A stretch of DNA of 13,511 nucleotides from Deltaproteobacteria bacterium (GTDB lineage Bacteria > Desulfobacterota > Desulfobacteria > Desulfobacterales > ETH-SRB1): positions 1 to 13,511 of the forward strand of contig DAOUSD010000019.1 of NCBI GenBank assembly GCA_030627405.1, read 5' to 3'. Each line of letters opens with the position of its first letter. Within the stretch, counting starts at the first letter, position 1. Made by a program: the position numbers and the translations under genes. The notes under the pieces are model-generated. The model was not told the origin of the DNA. It was given only the letters and a program-made list of their open reading frames with translations, and made no database searches. Positions 1 to 7,225 of the stretch are shown in pieces.

Positions 1-750
1 AATACGATCCAGGATGCCACCATGCCCAGGCAGTAATGAACCGGAATCCTTAATATCAGCGGAACGTTTTAGCGCTGATTCAAACAGATCGCCCACCTGG
101 CCTGCAATACCAATGAAGAGAAATAAAAGTATGCTCGCTCTCCATGGTAAGTAAGAAAGAAAAAAACACTTAAAAAGTAATCCGACGACCAAATTTGAAG
201 AAAGCCCCCCAATTGAACCCTCTATTGTTTTTTTGGGACTTACTGAAGGACAGAGTTTGTGACTGCCCAAGTAAGAACCAGCATAAAATGCGCCGATATC
301 ACCGGCAAAAACTACAAATAACAGGAAAAAAATCCATAGCATTCCGTCTGTCCCGCTACGGATCAGAATCAGGAAGGAAAGTAATATGGGAATATAAATA
401 ACTCCCAGAATCTGCCTGGTGAAATTTTCAAGTATGAACGGATCGGATTTAAACTGTGTAAGGGTAAACAGGCCGGAAATAATTAGATTAAAAGCAACTA
501 TGACTATAATAAAATCTAATGAGTTTTTATAAGCTGCCCATATAATGACAGGTCCAACAAATGTGGCCAGAAGCAAGATAATGCCCGATATTGTTTTACC
601 TTTTGTATTAAAAACAATACGAAAATATTCCCACAGGGCCAAAAAGCATATTATGCTCACTGAAATAGCGAACAAAAGCCCTCCCTTGTAAATCATCAAA
701 AAAAGAAAGGGGAGGGATATAATGCCTGTAATCCACCGTTTTAAATGCAT
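1..750 (-). CDS. cdsA: Phosphatidate cytidylyltransferase, 3' end missing
   Basis: Integral membrane enzyme that makes CDP-diacylglycerol from phosphatidate and CTP, the branch point of phospholipid synthesis. The minus-strand frame is open from an ATG at 750 to the window edge: 250 codons, with about 20 more expected. It is strongly hydrophobic with several predicted membrane segments (for example residues 8-38, 53-71, 79-98, 116-130, 138-150, 205-219). It carries the family motif SPKKTIEGS at 171-179 and the start of the C-terminal signature, KDSGSLLPGHGGILDRI at 234-250, with its metal-binding acidic residues. The ATG lies 4 bases after the uppS stop, so the two genes are almost certainly cotranscribed and probably translationally coupled. 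In related genomes dxr often follows, but that is outside the window. No frameshift is seen. Confidence 0.95.
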   Translation of the reverse strand, partial: MHLKRWITGIISLPFLFLMIYKGGLLFAISVSIICFLALWEYFRIVFNTKGKTISGIILLLATFVGPVIIWAAYKNSLDFIIVIVAFNLIISGLFTLTQFKSDPFILENFTRQILGVIYIPILLSFLILIRSGTDGMLWIFFLLFVVFAGDIGAFYAGSYLGSHKLCPSVSPKKTIEGSIGGLSSNLVVGLLFKCFFLSYLPWRASILLFLFIGIAGQVGDLFESALKRSADIKDSGSLLPGHGGILDRI

Positions 751-754
751 ACCG

Positions 755-1498
755 TTAAACTTTTCCAAATCTGCGTTCACGGCGCTGATAGTGTTTCAGA
801 ATCTGCAAAAATTCCTGTTTGCTGAAGTCCGGCCATAAGGTTTCTGTAACAAAAATCTCCGTGTACGCAATTTGCCAAAGAAGAAAATTACTTATGCGCA
901 TTTCACCGCTGGTTCTTATAAGCAGATCCGGATCGGGCATTCCTTTTGTGTAAAGGAAATCAGATACGAGTTCGGGCGTTATTAAGTCAGGATCAATTTC
1001 GCCTTTTTTTGTTTTTGTTGCTATTTCCCGGACCATCCTGACTATCTCGGCACGCCCTCCATAGCTCAATGCAAGATTAAGCATCAAACCGTTATTTTCT
1101 TTTGTTAGAGTCATTGTTTTATGCAGAACCTGCTGAACATCTTCCGGAAGCTTTTCTATCTGTCCAATGACATTGAGACGGATGTTATTATCCAGCATCT
1201 CTTTCTGCTCTGACTTAAGAAAATTTTTCAGGAGGCTCATGAGAGCGGTGACTTCAGTCTTTGGCCTCTGCCAGTTTTCAGTGGAAAAAGCATACAAAGT
1301 CAGGATGGAAATGCCTATTTCACGACAGGTTCTAACAATAAGTCGAACAGCATCACTCCCCTTTTTATGTCCTTCAATGCGATTTAAAATACGCTTTTTT
1401 GCCCAACGCCCATTACCATCCATGATGATAGCAATATGAGAGGGAAGATTCGCTGGATCAATATTTGCATTAACAGAGGAAGACTCACTAGAATTCAA
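755..1498 (-). CDS. uppS: Isoprenyl transferase (undecaprenyl diphosphate synthase family)
   Basis: Cytosolic cis-prenyltransferase that condenses isopentenyl diphosphate onto farnesyl diphosphate to give the C55 lipid carrier used for peptidoglycan and O-antigen. The 247-residue length is normal. The catalytic Asp lies in HIAIIMDGNGRWAKK (21-35, Asp27). Other family signatures are FSTENWQRP (71-79), SYGGRAEIV (145-153) and DPDLLIRTSGEMRISNFLLW (189-208). The start is TTG at 1498, chosen because no ATG lies upstream of the conserved block, and it gives about 20 residues before HIAIIMDG. Only a weak GAGA-type ribosome site precedes it. The start overlaps the frr stop by 11 bases, which suggests translational coupling. 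cdsA follows after 4 bases. Confidence 0.96.
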   Translation of the reverse strand: MNSSESSSVNANIDPANLPSHIAIIMDGNGRWAKKRILNRIEGHKKGSDAVRLIVRTCREIGISILTLYAFSTENWQRPKTEVTALMSLLKNFLKSEQKEMLDNNIRLNVIGQIEKLPEDVQQVLHKTMTLTKENNGLMLNLALSYGGRAEIVRMVREIATKTKKGEIDPDLITPELVSDFLYTKGMPDPDLLIRTSGEMRISNFLLWQIAYTEIFVTETLWPDFSKQEFLQILKHYQRRERRFGKV

Positions 1499-2048
1499 GG
1501 ATCTCTTTCTCTTTTTCTTTAAAGATATCGTCGTTTATAAGCTTGCTTTGTTCATCCGTTATCTTCTGGATCTGGTCCTGTGCTTTGAAAGCATCATCTT
1601 CCGAAATATCGCCATCCGTTTTTAAACCTTTGATCAGTTCGTTTGAATCGCGTCTGATATTGCGTACAGCCACCTTATAGTCTTCACAAATTTTTCGTAC
1701 TATTTTTACAAGTTCCTTACGTCTTTCTTCGGTAAGCGCTGGAATGGATATACGAATAATCTTGCCATCGTTTGAAGGATTGAGGCCCAGCTCGGATTTA
1801 AATATTGCCTTTTCAATCTCCTTTATTACGGTAACATCCCAGGGCTGTATTATAATAAGGCGACTTTCAGGAACTGAAAGCGAGGCCATCTGGTTAATTG
1901 GAGTCCGAGTGCCGTAATAATCAACAAATATTCCATCAAGTAAAGAAAGAGAAGCACGGCCGGTCCTGACTCTATTTAATTCCTTTTTAAGGGCTTTAAT
2001 TGACTTACCCATATTTTCTTTTGTTTCTTTATATATGGATTCCAGCAT
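1488..2048 (-). CDS. frr: Ribosome recycling factor
   Basis: Splits post-termination ribosomes together with EF-G. The 186 residues match the usual 185. The N-terminal part holds the family core KALKKELNRVRTGRASLSLLD (18-38), followed by the YYGTRTPINQMASLSVPE region of the second domain (44-61). The C-terminal half returns to the long three-helix bundle (KIVRKICEDYKVAVRNIRRD). The start is ATG at 2048. pyrH lies upstream, across a 252-base gap filled by an inverted-repeat element (see 2077-2276), which breaks the otherwise tight spacing of this operon. The 3' end overlaps uppS. Confidence 0.97.
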   Translation of the reverse strand: MLESIYKETKENMGKSIKALKKELNRVRTGRASLSLLDGIFVDYYGTRTPINQMASLSVPESRLIIIQPWDVTVIKEIEKAIFKSELGLNPSNDGKIIRISIPALTEERRKELVKIVRKICEDYKVAVRNIRRDSNELIKGLKTDGDISEDDAFKAQDQIQKITDEQSKLINDDIFKEKEKEILEF

Positions 2049-2076
2049 ATAATTTTACCTTTTCGATAATATTTAA

Positions 2077-2276
2077 CCACAGATTTTCACGGAATTACAC
2101 TGAATTATCAATAAGACCCACTTTCAAGCGAGTTGTTTTGAGATGATTGATCAATTGGGCTTCGTTCTAATTCTTCCGTTCAATTTTCATCGCTCTCTAA
2201 CCGTGAACCGTGAACCTGGGTAGTTACACTTAATCATTGTTTACAATTTTCAGTGAAACTCCGTGTTGTTCCGTGG
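2077..2276. repeat. Inverted-repeat element between pyrH and frr
   Basis: The left arm 2077-2103 and right arm 2250-2276 are both 27 bases. The reverse complement of the left matches the right at 20 of 27 positions, sharing the core TCAGTGNAANTCCGTG. Between them lies a short tandem motif, ACCGTGAACCGTGAACC (2200-2216). No gene fits in this 252-base gap (2049-2300). It looks like a dispersed intergenic repeat or MITE-like relic inserted in the operon. It has no G+C-rich stem followed by T residues, so it is not a normal terminator. Function is unknown. Confidence 0.6.
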
Positions 2277-2300
2277 TGAATTTTTTACCTTAGCGAGCTG

Positions 2301-3017
2301 TCAATTGTTTATCCTGGTTCCGATCTCCTCTCCACATACTATCTTTCTGAGATTTCCCTTGTTTTTAATATCAAAAATTACAAGAGGAAGCTGGTTCTCC
2401 ATAGCCAGAGAGATAGCTGTCATATCCATGACTTGGAGCTGTCTTTCCAAAACTTCTATATAAGTGATTTTTTTAATGAACTTGGCGTCCTTGTTTATAG
2501 CGGGATCTGAATCATACAGGCCTGCAACCTTGGTGGCTTTCAGTAAAATCTCAGCATGAATCTCCTGACCTCTTAAAACCGCAGCAGTATCTGTGGTAAA
2601 ATAGGGATTCCCTGTACCTGCTGCAAAAATAACCACGCGTCCTTTTTCAAGATGACGAATAGCTTTACGCAAGATATAAGGTTCAGCCACCTCATGCATC
2701 GATATTGCAGACTGAGTGCGGGTCTGAATACCTTTCTTTTCAAGTGCGTCCTGCAATGCGAGGCTGTTGATTACTGTTGCCAGCATACCCATATGGTCAG
2801 CAGAAGTTCTATCCATTCCAAATGAACTTGCGGCAATCCCTCTGAAAATATTCCCGCCGCCGACAACGATAGCTACCTGAACCCCTAAATCAAATATCGA
2901 ACGGACCTCTTCAGCCACATATTTTATCACTTCCGGACTAATACCGAAACTCTGGTCTCCAATAAGAGCTTCGCCGCTCAATTTTAACAAAACCTTGTTG
3001 TATCGAGGAAGTGTCAA
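2301..3017 (-). CDS. pyrH: Uridylate kinase (UMP kinase)
   Basis: Hexameric bacterial UMP kinase of the amino-acid-kinase fold. It converts UMP and ATP to UDP in pyrimidine nucleotide synthesis. Of its 238 residues, family landmarks are KVLLKLSGEAL (8-18), VVGGGNIFRG (51-60), the UMP-binding DRTSADHMGMLATVIN (69-84) and FAAGTGNPYFTTDTAAVLRG (131-150). ATKVAGLYDSDP (161-172) is the ATP-side loop. The start is TTG at 3017, 3 bases after the tsf stop, with GGAG and AAGG stretches upstream inside the end of tsf. The next ATG in frame falls well inside the protein, so TTG is the best start. It sits in the usual rpsB-tsf-pyrH-frr order. Confidence 0.97.
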   Translation of the reverse strand: MTLPRYNKVLLKLSGEALIGDQSFGISPEVIKYVAEEVRSIFDLGVQVAIVVGGGNIFRGIAASSFGMDRTSADHMGMLATVINSLALQDALEKKGIQTRTQSAISMHEVAEPYILRKAIRHLEKGRVVIFAAGTGNPYFTTDTAAVLRGQEIHAEILLKATKVAGLYDSDPAINKDAKFIKKITYIEVLERQLQVMDMTAISLAMENQLPLVIFDIKNKGNLRKIVCGEEIGTRINN

Positions 3018-3020
3018 ACC

Positions 3021-3620
3021 TTAAGAATCTCCTATCTGAAATCTTACAAAACGTTTAATTGTTATGTTCTCGCCCATCTTTGCAATCAGATCATTTAAAA
3101 GATCCGATATATTTATATCCGGATTACGTACATAAGCTTGATTCAACAGGCAGTTATCCTTATAAAACTTGTTTAGTTTTCCCTCAACTATTTTGTCTAT
3201 CACGTTTTCGGGTTTACCCAATTCAAGAGCCTGAGCACGATATATTTCCTTTTCTTTATTTATGACTTCCTCCGGCACATCATCGGATGCGATTCCAACA
3301 GGACTGGCTGCCGCTATATGCATAGCTATATTTTTAGCAAATTCTTTAAAGTCATCATTCTTTGCAACAAAGTCGGTCTCACTGTTTATCTCAACCAGTA
3401 CTCCCAGCTTGCCGCCCATATGGATATAAGGTTGGATTAATCCTTCGCTCATAGCTCTTCCGGCCCTCTTCTGCGCTGTTGCCAACCCTTTTTTTCTTAA
3501 AAAATCGACTGCGTTATCTATATCGCCATTGCTCTGTGAAAGCGCTTCTTTACAATCCATTATTCCAACTCCGGTTTTTTCACGGAGCTGTTTAACCATT
3601 GTAGCACTTATTGCCGTCAT
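3021..3620 (-). CDS. tsf: Elongation factor Ts, short form
   Basis: Guanine-nucleotide exchange factor for EF-Tu. Residues 8-60 form the N-terminal UBA-like domain (MVKQLREKTGVGIMDCKEAL). The core holds the EF-Tu-contacting TDFVAKND (82-89), which opens the Mg2+ site of EF-Tu. At 199 residues it is the short type with a single core subdomain, rather than the roughly 280-residue form of E. coli. That is normal for Thermus, cyanobacteria and many Desulfobacterota, not a truncation. The start ATG at 3620 is 2 bases past the rpsB stop. Its ribosome site AGGAG lies within the last codons of rpsB, pointing to coupled translation. Confidence 0.97.
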   Translation of the reverse strand: MTAISATMVKQLREKTGVGIMDCKEALSQSNGDIDNAVDFLRKKGLATAQKRAGRAMSEGLIQPYIHMGGKLGVLVEINSETDFVAKNDDFKEFAKNIAMHIAAASPVGIASDDVPEEVINKEKEIYRAQALELGKPENVIDKIVEGKLNKFYKDNCLLNQAYVRNPDINISDLLNDLIAKMGENITIKRFVRFQIGDS

Positions 3621-3622
3621 TA

Positions 3623-4537
3623 TTATTCTCCTATATCCTTTGCTTCAGTAGTTTCTCCTGATTTTTCGCTTTCATTATCATCTGAGGTCTCTGAAGAAGC
3701 TATGGGAGCTGTTTTTCTGATTATCTCGACGACAGGTCCCTCAGAACCGTCTGCAATAACCTTTCTTTCACCGGGTTTTAACCCTGAATCTACTGGTAAA
3801 CCTTCGGCTTCATCCTCTATCTCCTTATCGGCCTCAGCCTGCTGTTTTTCCAGCAAGCGCTGTTTCCCCTCAATACAAGCTTGAGCAATTCTGGATGAAA
3901 TCAGTCTTATCGCCCGAATAGCATCATCATTGCCCGGTATAATGTAATCTATATCGTCTGGATCACAATTGGTGTCAACAATAGCAATAATTGGAATGTT
4001 CAGCCGTTTCCCCTCACGAACCGCAATTGCCTCGTTTTTGGGATCAACAATAAATATAGCGCCGGGAAGCTTATTCATGGAACGGATTCCGCCAAGAACA
4101 TCGTCAAGTTTTACCCGGGATTTTTGAAGTTTCAATCTCTCTTTTTTGGGGAAAAGGTTAATTGATCCATCATTTATTATATTATTGAGATAATTAAGGC
4201 GGTCAATGCTCTGTTTTATTGTCTGAAAATTTGTAAGCATTCCGCCAAGCCATCTGTTATGGACATAGAACATCTCGCATCTATTGGCCTCTTCATAAAT
4301 AGATTCGCGCGCCTGCTTTTTGGTTCCTACAAAAAGGATTGACTCGCCATTTGCAACCAAATCGACTACAAGGTCATATATATTTTTAAACATACGAACG
4401 GTTTTCTGAAGATCTATGATATAGATACCGTTCCTTGCCCCAAAGATATAAGGTTTCATCTTGGGATTCCAGCGCTTTGTCTGATGACCGAAATGTACTC
4501 CTGCCTCAAGGAGTTCCTTCATTGTAATATAAGACAT
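3623..4537 (-). CDS. rpsB: 30S ribosomal protein uS2 with C-terminal extension
   Basis: Small-subunit protein that binds the 16S rRNA head/body junction next to uS1. Family landmarks are MKELLEAGVHFGHQTKRWNPKM (6-27), LFVGTKKQA (68-76), HNRWLGGMLTNF (93-104) and AIVDTNCDPDDIDYIIPGNDDAIRAI (185-210). The fold ends near residue 230. Residues 231-304 are an acidic, Ser/Thr/Glu-rich, probably disordered tail absent from E. coli S2 (241 residues). Such tails occur in related bacteria, and their role here is unknown. The start ATG at 4537 has a GGGGAA ribosome site about 8 bases upstream. It is the first gene of the rpsB-tsf-pyrH-frr-uppS-cdsA string, and a structured leader and candidate promoter lie upstream. 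Confidence 0.97.
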   Translation of the reverse strand: MSYITMKELLEAGVHFGHQTKRWNPKMKPYIFGARNGIYIIDLQKTVRMFKNIYDLVVDLVANGESILFVGTKKQARESIYEEANRCEMFYVHNRWLGGMLTNFQTIKQSIDRLNYLNNIINDGSINLFPKKERLKLQKSRVKLDDVLGGIRSMNKLPGAIFIVDPKNEAIAVREGKRLNIPIIAIVDTNCDPDDIDYIIPGNDDAIRAIRLISSRIAQACIEGKQRLLEKQQAEADKEIEDEAEGLPVDSGLKPGERKVIADGSEGPVVEIIRKTAPIASSETSDDNESEKSGETTEAKDIGE

Positions 4538-4646
4538 ATTGTATTCCCCTTATTAAATGGTTATGCATTCGCCTTCATCATCCCCATTTCCGACTCCGCC
4601 ATGCGAAGCACCGGGAAAAAAGTCCAAAGGCGTGTTACTAATCGTT
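4538..4646 (-). promoter_or_regulatory. Structured 5' leader of rpsB, candidate uS2 autoregulatory site
   Basis: On the minus strand the roughly 110 bases before rpsB can fold into a nested structure. The outer 6-bp stem pairs CGCCTT (4627-4632) with AAGGCG (4570-4575). The inner 6-bp stem pairs CTTCGC (4603-4608) with GCGGAG (4594-4599), with a 3-base ATG loop and one G-U pair. A conserved-looking C/G-rich block in an otherwise AT-rich gap supports a constrained RNA. In gammaproteobacteria S2 represses rpsB-tsf through the rpsB leader. That this leader does the same is inference, and I have not matched it to a named RNA family. Confidence 0.45.
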
Positions 4647-4652
4647 CACTGC

Positions 4653-4681
4653 TATATATACAAAACCATTATAATTAACAA
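4653..4681 (-). promoter_or_regulatory. Candidate sigma70 promoter for the rpsB operon
   Basis: The minus strand has TTGTTA (4676-4681) as the -35 box, a 17-base spacer and TATATA (4653-4658) as the -10 box. This places a start near 4646, just ahead of the structured leader. The spacing is ideal but the region is AT-rich, so chance matches are likely. A second TATAAT-like string occurs nearby in the spacer. Confidence 0.4.
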
Positions 4682-4707
4682 ATATTATAATGCTCTGCAA
4701 CAGTTTT

Positions 4708-5598
4708 TTATTTTTTCCTCATACAAACCATCCTATAGTGACCACTGTAGTCTTTATTAAAAAAAACATCTTCATAATTCCCGCAATTATCTATAATTTT
4801 TTTGATCTGATCTTTTTGATCATGTCCTGTCTCCAGCAAAAGTATTCCCTTTTGTACAAGGATGGCATGAGCCTCAAAGATAATTTTTTTAATTGAGTCC
4901 AGGCCGGCTTTACCCCCGTCAAGAGCCCTAAAGGGCTCATATCTGTATATCTCGGGCTGGAGCTCAGGTATGGACAGCGTCCTGATATAAGGAGGGTTGG
5001 ATATAATCATATCAAATAGCTGTCCGGTATTTTTTAACGGCTCAAGCCAATCCCCGGTAAAAAATTTTATTTTTGCATCAAGATGATGGAGCTTTGCATT
5101 CATAAATGCTAGTTTAACAGCTTCATCTGAACTATCAGATGCAAAATAGATATGCTCCGGCCTTTCAGATGCAAGCGCCAGGGTTATTGCGCCGGAACCT
5201 GTACCAAGCTCTAAAATACGCTTTGGCCCAGAACCCGATTCCAAAAGTGAAAGCGCTGACTCAACAAGACATTCTGTCTCAGGGCGTGGAATCAGTACAT
5301 CCCTTGTCACAGTTAGCTCCATGGACCAAAATTCCCTGGTGCCCACGATATATGCAACTGGTTCCCTGTTAATCCTCCTTTTTATATATGTTTTGAAAAG
5401 CAAAAGTTCATCAATATTAAGCGGCTGATCATAGCGCAAATACAAATCTATCCTTTTTAAGCCTAATGTATGCGCCAGAAGTATTTCAGATGTTGATCTT
5501 GGACTGTCAATGTTGTGGGATTTAAAATACGAAGTAGTCCATTCAAGCAGTTTAATTATTGTCCATTCAGGAAATTCTGGGTTCGACTGATTCTGCAT
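4708..5598 (-). CDS. prmC: Peptide chain release factor N5-glutamine methyltransferase
   Basis: SAM-dependent enzyme that methylates the Gln of the GGQ motif in release factors, raising termination efficiency. At 296 residues it is near the usual length. The N-terminal helical RF-recognition domain covers about 12-105 and the Rossmann methyltransferase domain follows. The SAM-binding motif is LELGTGSGAITLAL (129-142). The substrate-glutamine motif is NPPY (201-204) in ISNPPYIRT. The ATG at 5598 lies inside prfA, so the two coding regions overlap by 32 bases in different frames. Its substrate RF1 is encoded immediately upstream, the common prfA-prmC pairing. The stop at 4708 is followed by the rpsB leader region without a clear terminator. 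Confidence 0.96.
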   Translation of the reverse strand: MQNQSNPEFPEWTIIKLLEWTTSYFKSHNIDSPRSTSEILLAHTLGLKRIDLYLRYDQPLNIDELLLFKTYIKRRINREPVAYIVGTREFWSMELTVTRDVLIPRPETECLVESALSLLESGSGPKRILELGTGSGAITLALASERPEHIYFASDSSDEAVKLAFMNAKLHHLDAKIKFFTGDWLEPLKNTGQLFDMIISNPPYIRTLSIPELQPEIYRYEPFRALDGGKAGLDSIKKIIFEAHAILVQKGILLLETGHDQKDQIKKIIDNCGNYEDVFFNKDYSGHYRMVCMRKK

Positions 5599-6652
5599 TC
5601 TGTAATGCCTGAGTTTGATAAAATGTTGTAAGCTGATCTATTATATCATCTATATCTCCCTGCATAATACTTTCCAGTTTGTAAAGGGTAAGTCCGATTC
5701 TATGGTCTGTAACCCTGCCCTGTGGAAAGTTATATGTTCTTATCCTTTCACTTCTATCCCCGCTCCCTATCTGGCTTTTCCGTTCTTCCGACCTCTTTTC
5801 ATGTTGTTCCCTGATCTTACTGTCAAGAAGACGGGCGCGCAAAACCTTCATGGCCCTGTTTTTGTTTTTCAGTTGTGACTTTTCATCCTGGCAAGTAACA
5901 ACAAGGCCTGTCGGCAGATGAGTAATACGCACGGCTGAATCGGTAGTATTTACAGATTGACCTCCTGGTCCGCTTGAACGATATACATCAACTTTAATTT
6001 CACCTGGATCAATATGGACTTCAACCTCTTCCGCTTCAGGCAAAACCGCCACTGTAATCGCAGAGGTATGTATTCTTCCTTGAGTTTCAGTTGCAGGGAC
6101 ACGCTGAACACGATGAGTACCGCTTTCATATTTAAAGCGGTTATATGCTCCTTTACCATGGATCATCGCTACAATCTCTTTTAAACCACCTACGCCCGTT
6201 GTATGATGATTCATGATCTCAACCTTCCAGGATCTGTTTTCAGCATATCTACAGTACATTCTGAACAGATCATTTGCAAACAGGCTTGCCTCCTCTCCTC
6301 CCGTCCCAGCTCTTATTTCAATTAATACATTTTTTTCATCGAGCGGATCCTTAGGAATAAGTAACTTTTTAAGCTCTTCTTCCCGCTTCTTCCTTTCAGC
6401 ACTTAATGAGTTAACTTCTTCCCGCGCTAAATTTTTTATTTCAGGGTCAGCATCCTTCAGCAATTCGTTGCTGTCCTCAAGATCTTCTATTATCTGTTTG
6501 TAATTCCTGTAAACTGATACAATCTTGTTAAGTTCAGCATGTTCCCGGCTATACTTCTGGTATAAATTCCGATCTTGAATTATCTTGGGATTACCCAATA
6601 ATTCTTCCAATTCTAAAAAGCGCTTTTCAACCCCTTTTAGCTTATTAAACAT
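5567..6652 (-). CDS. prfA: Peptide chain release factor 1
   Basis: Recognises UAA and UAG and triggers peptide release. At 361 residues it is the normal length. A coiled-coil N-terminal domain covers about 1-100 with many Lys/Glu. The codon-reading P-x-T tripeptide is PAT (186-188) in RVPATETQGRIHTS, which marks RF1 rather than RF2. The peptidyl-transferase motif GGQ (230-232) lies in SSGPGGQSVNTTDSAVRITH. The start ATG at 6652 follows a GGTGAG ribosome site. PrmC, which methylates Gln232, overlaps the 3' end. It lies 225 bases downstream of rpmE, with a palindromic repeat in between. Confidence 0.97.
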   Translation of the reverse strand: MFNKLKGVEKRFLELEELLGNPKIIQDRNLYQKYSREHAELNKIVSVYRNYKQIIEDLEDSNELLKDADPEIKNLAREEVNSLSAERKKREEELKKLLIPKDPLDEKNVLIEIRAGTGGEEASLFANDLFRMYCRYAENRSWKVEIMNHHTTGVGGLKEIVAMIHGKGAYNRFKYESGTHRVQRVPATETQGRIHTSAITVAVLPEAEEVEVHIDPGEIKVDVYRSSGPGGQSVNTTDSAVRITHLPTGLVVTCQDEKSQLKNKNRAMKVLRARLLDSKIREQHEKRSEERKSQIGSGDRSERIRTYNFPQGRVTDHRIGLTLYKLESIMQGDIDDIIDQLTTFYQTQALQNAESVEPRIS

Positions 6653-6745
6653 AAATTCTCACCAAATATATTAATGGTCTGTAACGATAATAACCGAGAA
6701 AAGGCGAATTCCAAAATGCCTCAACCCGGTTACATTCCTCTAGAA

Positions 6746-6805
6746 AGCTATTAGCTATTAGCAATTAGACTTTAGCTAAGAGCTAACCGCTAATGGCTAA
6801 TAGCT
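6746..6805. repeat. Palindromic TTAGC-type repeat between rpmE and prfA
   Basis: Arms 6746-6762 and 6789-6805 (17 bases each) are inverted complements with 16 of 17 matches, built on a repeating AGCTATT heptamer. A second perfect hairpin lies inside: TTAGCT (6772-6777) / AGCTAA (6781-6786) with a 3-base loop. On the plus strand the structure is followed by TTTT, but both flanking genes run on the minus strand. A terminator role is therefore doubtful and a dispersed intergenic palindrome is more likely. The rest of the 6653-6877 gap shows only an AT-rich A/T palindrome around 6848-6862. Confidence 0.65.
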
Positions 6806-6877
6806 TTTTCACAAATCTTCACAATAAGTTGAAACTATTACCGGCATTAAAAAAATATTTTTCGGACAGGCACCAAA

Positions 6878-7084
6878 TTATTTCTGAAACTTTTCATATT
6901 TTTTTCGAAAACGTTCAATTCTACCGGCTGTATCAATGAGTTTCTGCTTGCCTGTAAAAAATGGATGGCATTTTGAACAGATTTCAACCCGTATATTTGA
7001 TTTTGTTGAACCGATTTCAATCACATTTCCACATGCACACTTAATAGTAGTATTAGAGTACTTAGGATGTATGTCAGCTTTCAT
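6878..7084 (-). CDS. rpmE: 50S ribosomal protein bL31, zinc-binding form
   Basis: Small large-subunit protein bridging 50S and 30S. The 68 residues begin MKADIHPKYSN, typical of the family. Cys16, Cys18, Cys36 and Cys39 (CAC and CSKC) form the zinc site of the C+ paralogue used under zinc-replete conditions. HPFFTGKQKLIDTAGRIERF (40-59) is the C-terminal signature. The start ATG at 7084 has a strong AAGGGGG ribosome site about 6 bases upstream. It lies between rho and prfA, a standard neighbourhood in this lineage. Confidence 0.97.
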   Translation of the reverse strand: MKADIHPKYSNTTIKCACGNVIEIGSTKSNIRVEICSKCHPFFTGKQKLIDTAGRIERFRKKYEKFQK

Positions 7085-7108
7085 TTTATACCCCCTTATT
7101 ACACTAAA

Positions 7109-7217
7109 TTAAGCGATTTTTTACTCGATCTGCACCAATCTCTTGCGCATCAAGGACTTGCGAAAAGTTTCGACATATCCATTGGTATGCCTGCGCTTTT
7201 CGCAAAAAATCGCTCAA
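7109..7217. repeat. 109-base palindromic element between rho and rpmE
   Basis: The outer arms 7109-7122 and 7204-7217 (TTAAGCGATTTTTT and its inverted partner) match at 13 of 14 positions. A second inverted repeat is perfect over 10 bases: TTGCGAAAAG (7158-7167) / CTTTTCGCAA (7196-7205). It fills nearly the whole rho-rpmE gap and shows no coding potential. It could act as an RNA hairpin between the two genes, but its layout looks like a small non-autonomous mobile palindrome. No family is assigned. Confidence 0.6.
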
Positions 7218-7225
7218 CTTAGGAA

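Noticed and set aside
195..401. Plus-strand open frame of 68 codons near the left edge
   Set aside because: It is antisense to cdsA, whose conserved motifs are intact on the minus strand.
3021..3620. EF-Ts as a truncated pseudogene
   Set aside because: The short form with one core subdomain is normal in several phyla, and the start, stop and motifs are intact.
4484..4896. Short plus-strand frames in the rpsB-prmC gap
   Set aside because: They overlap the rpsB start, leader and the prmC 3' end, have no ribosome sites and encode low-complexity sequence.
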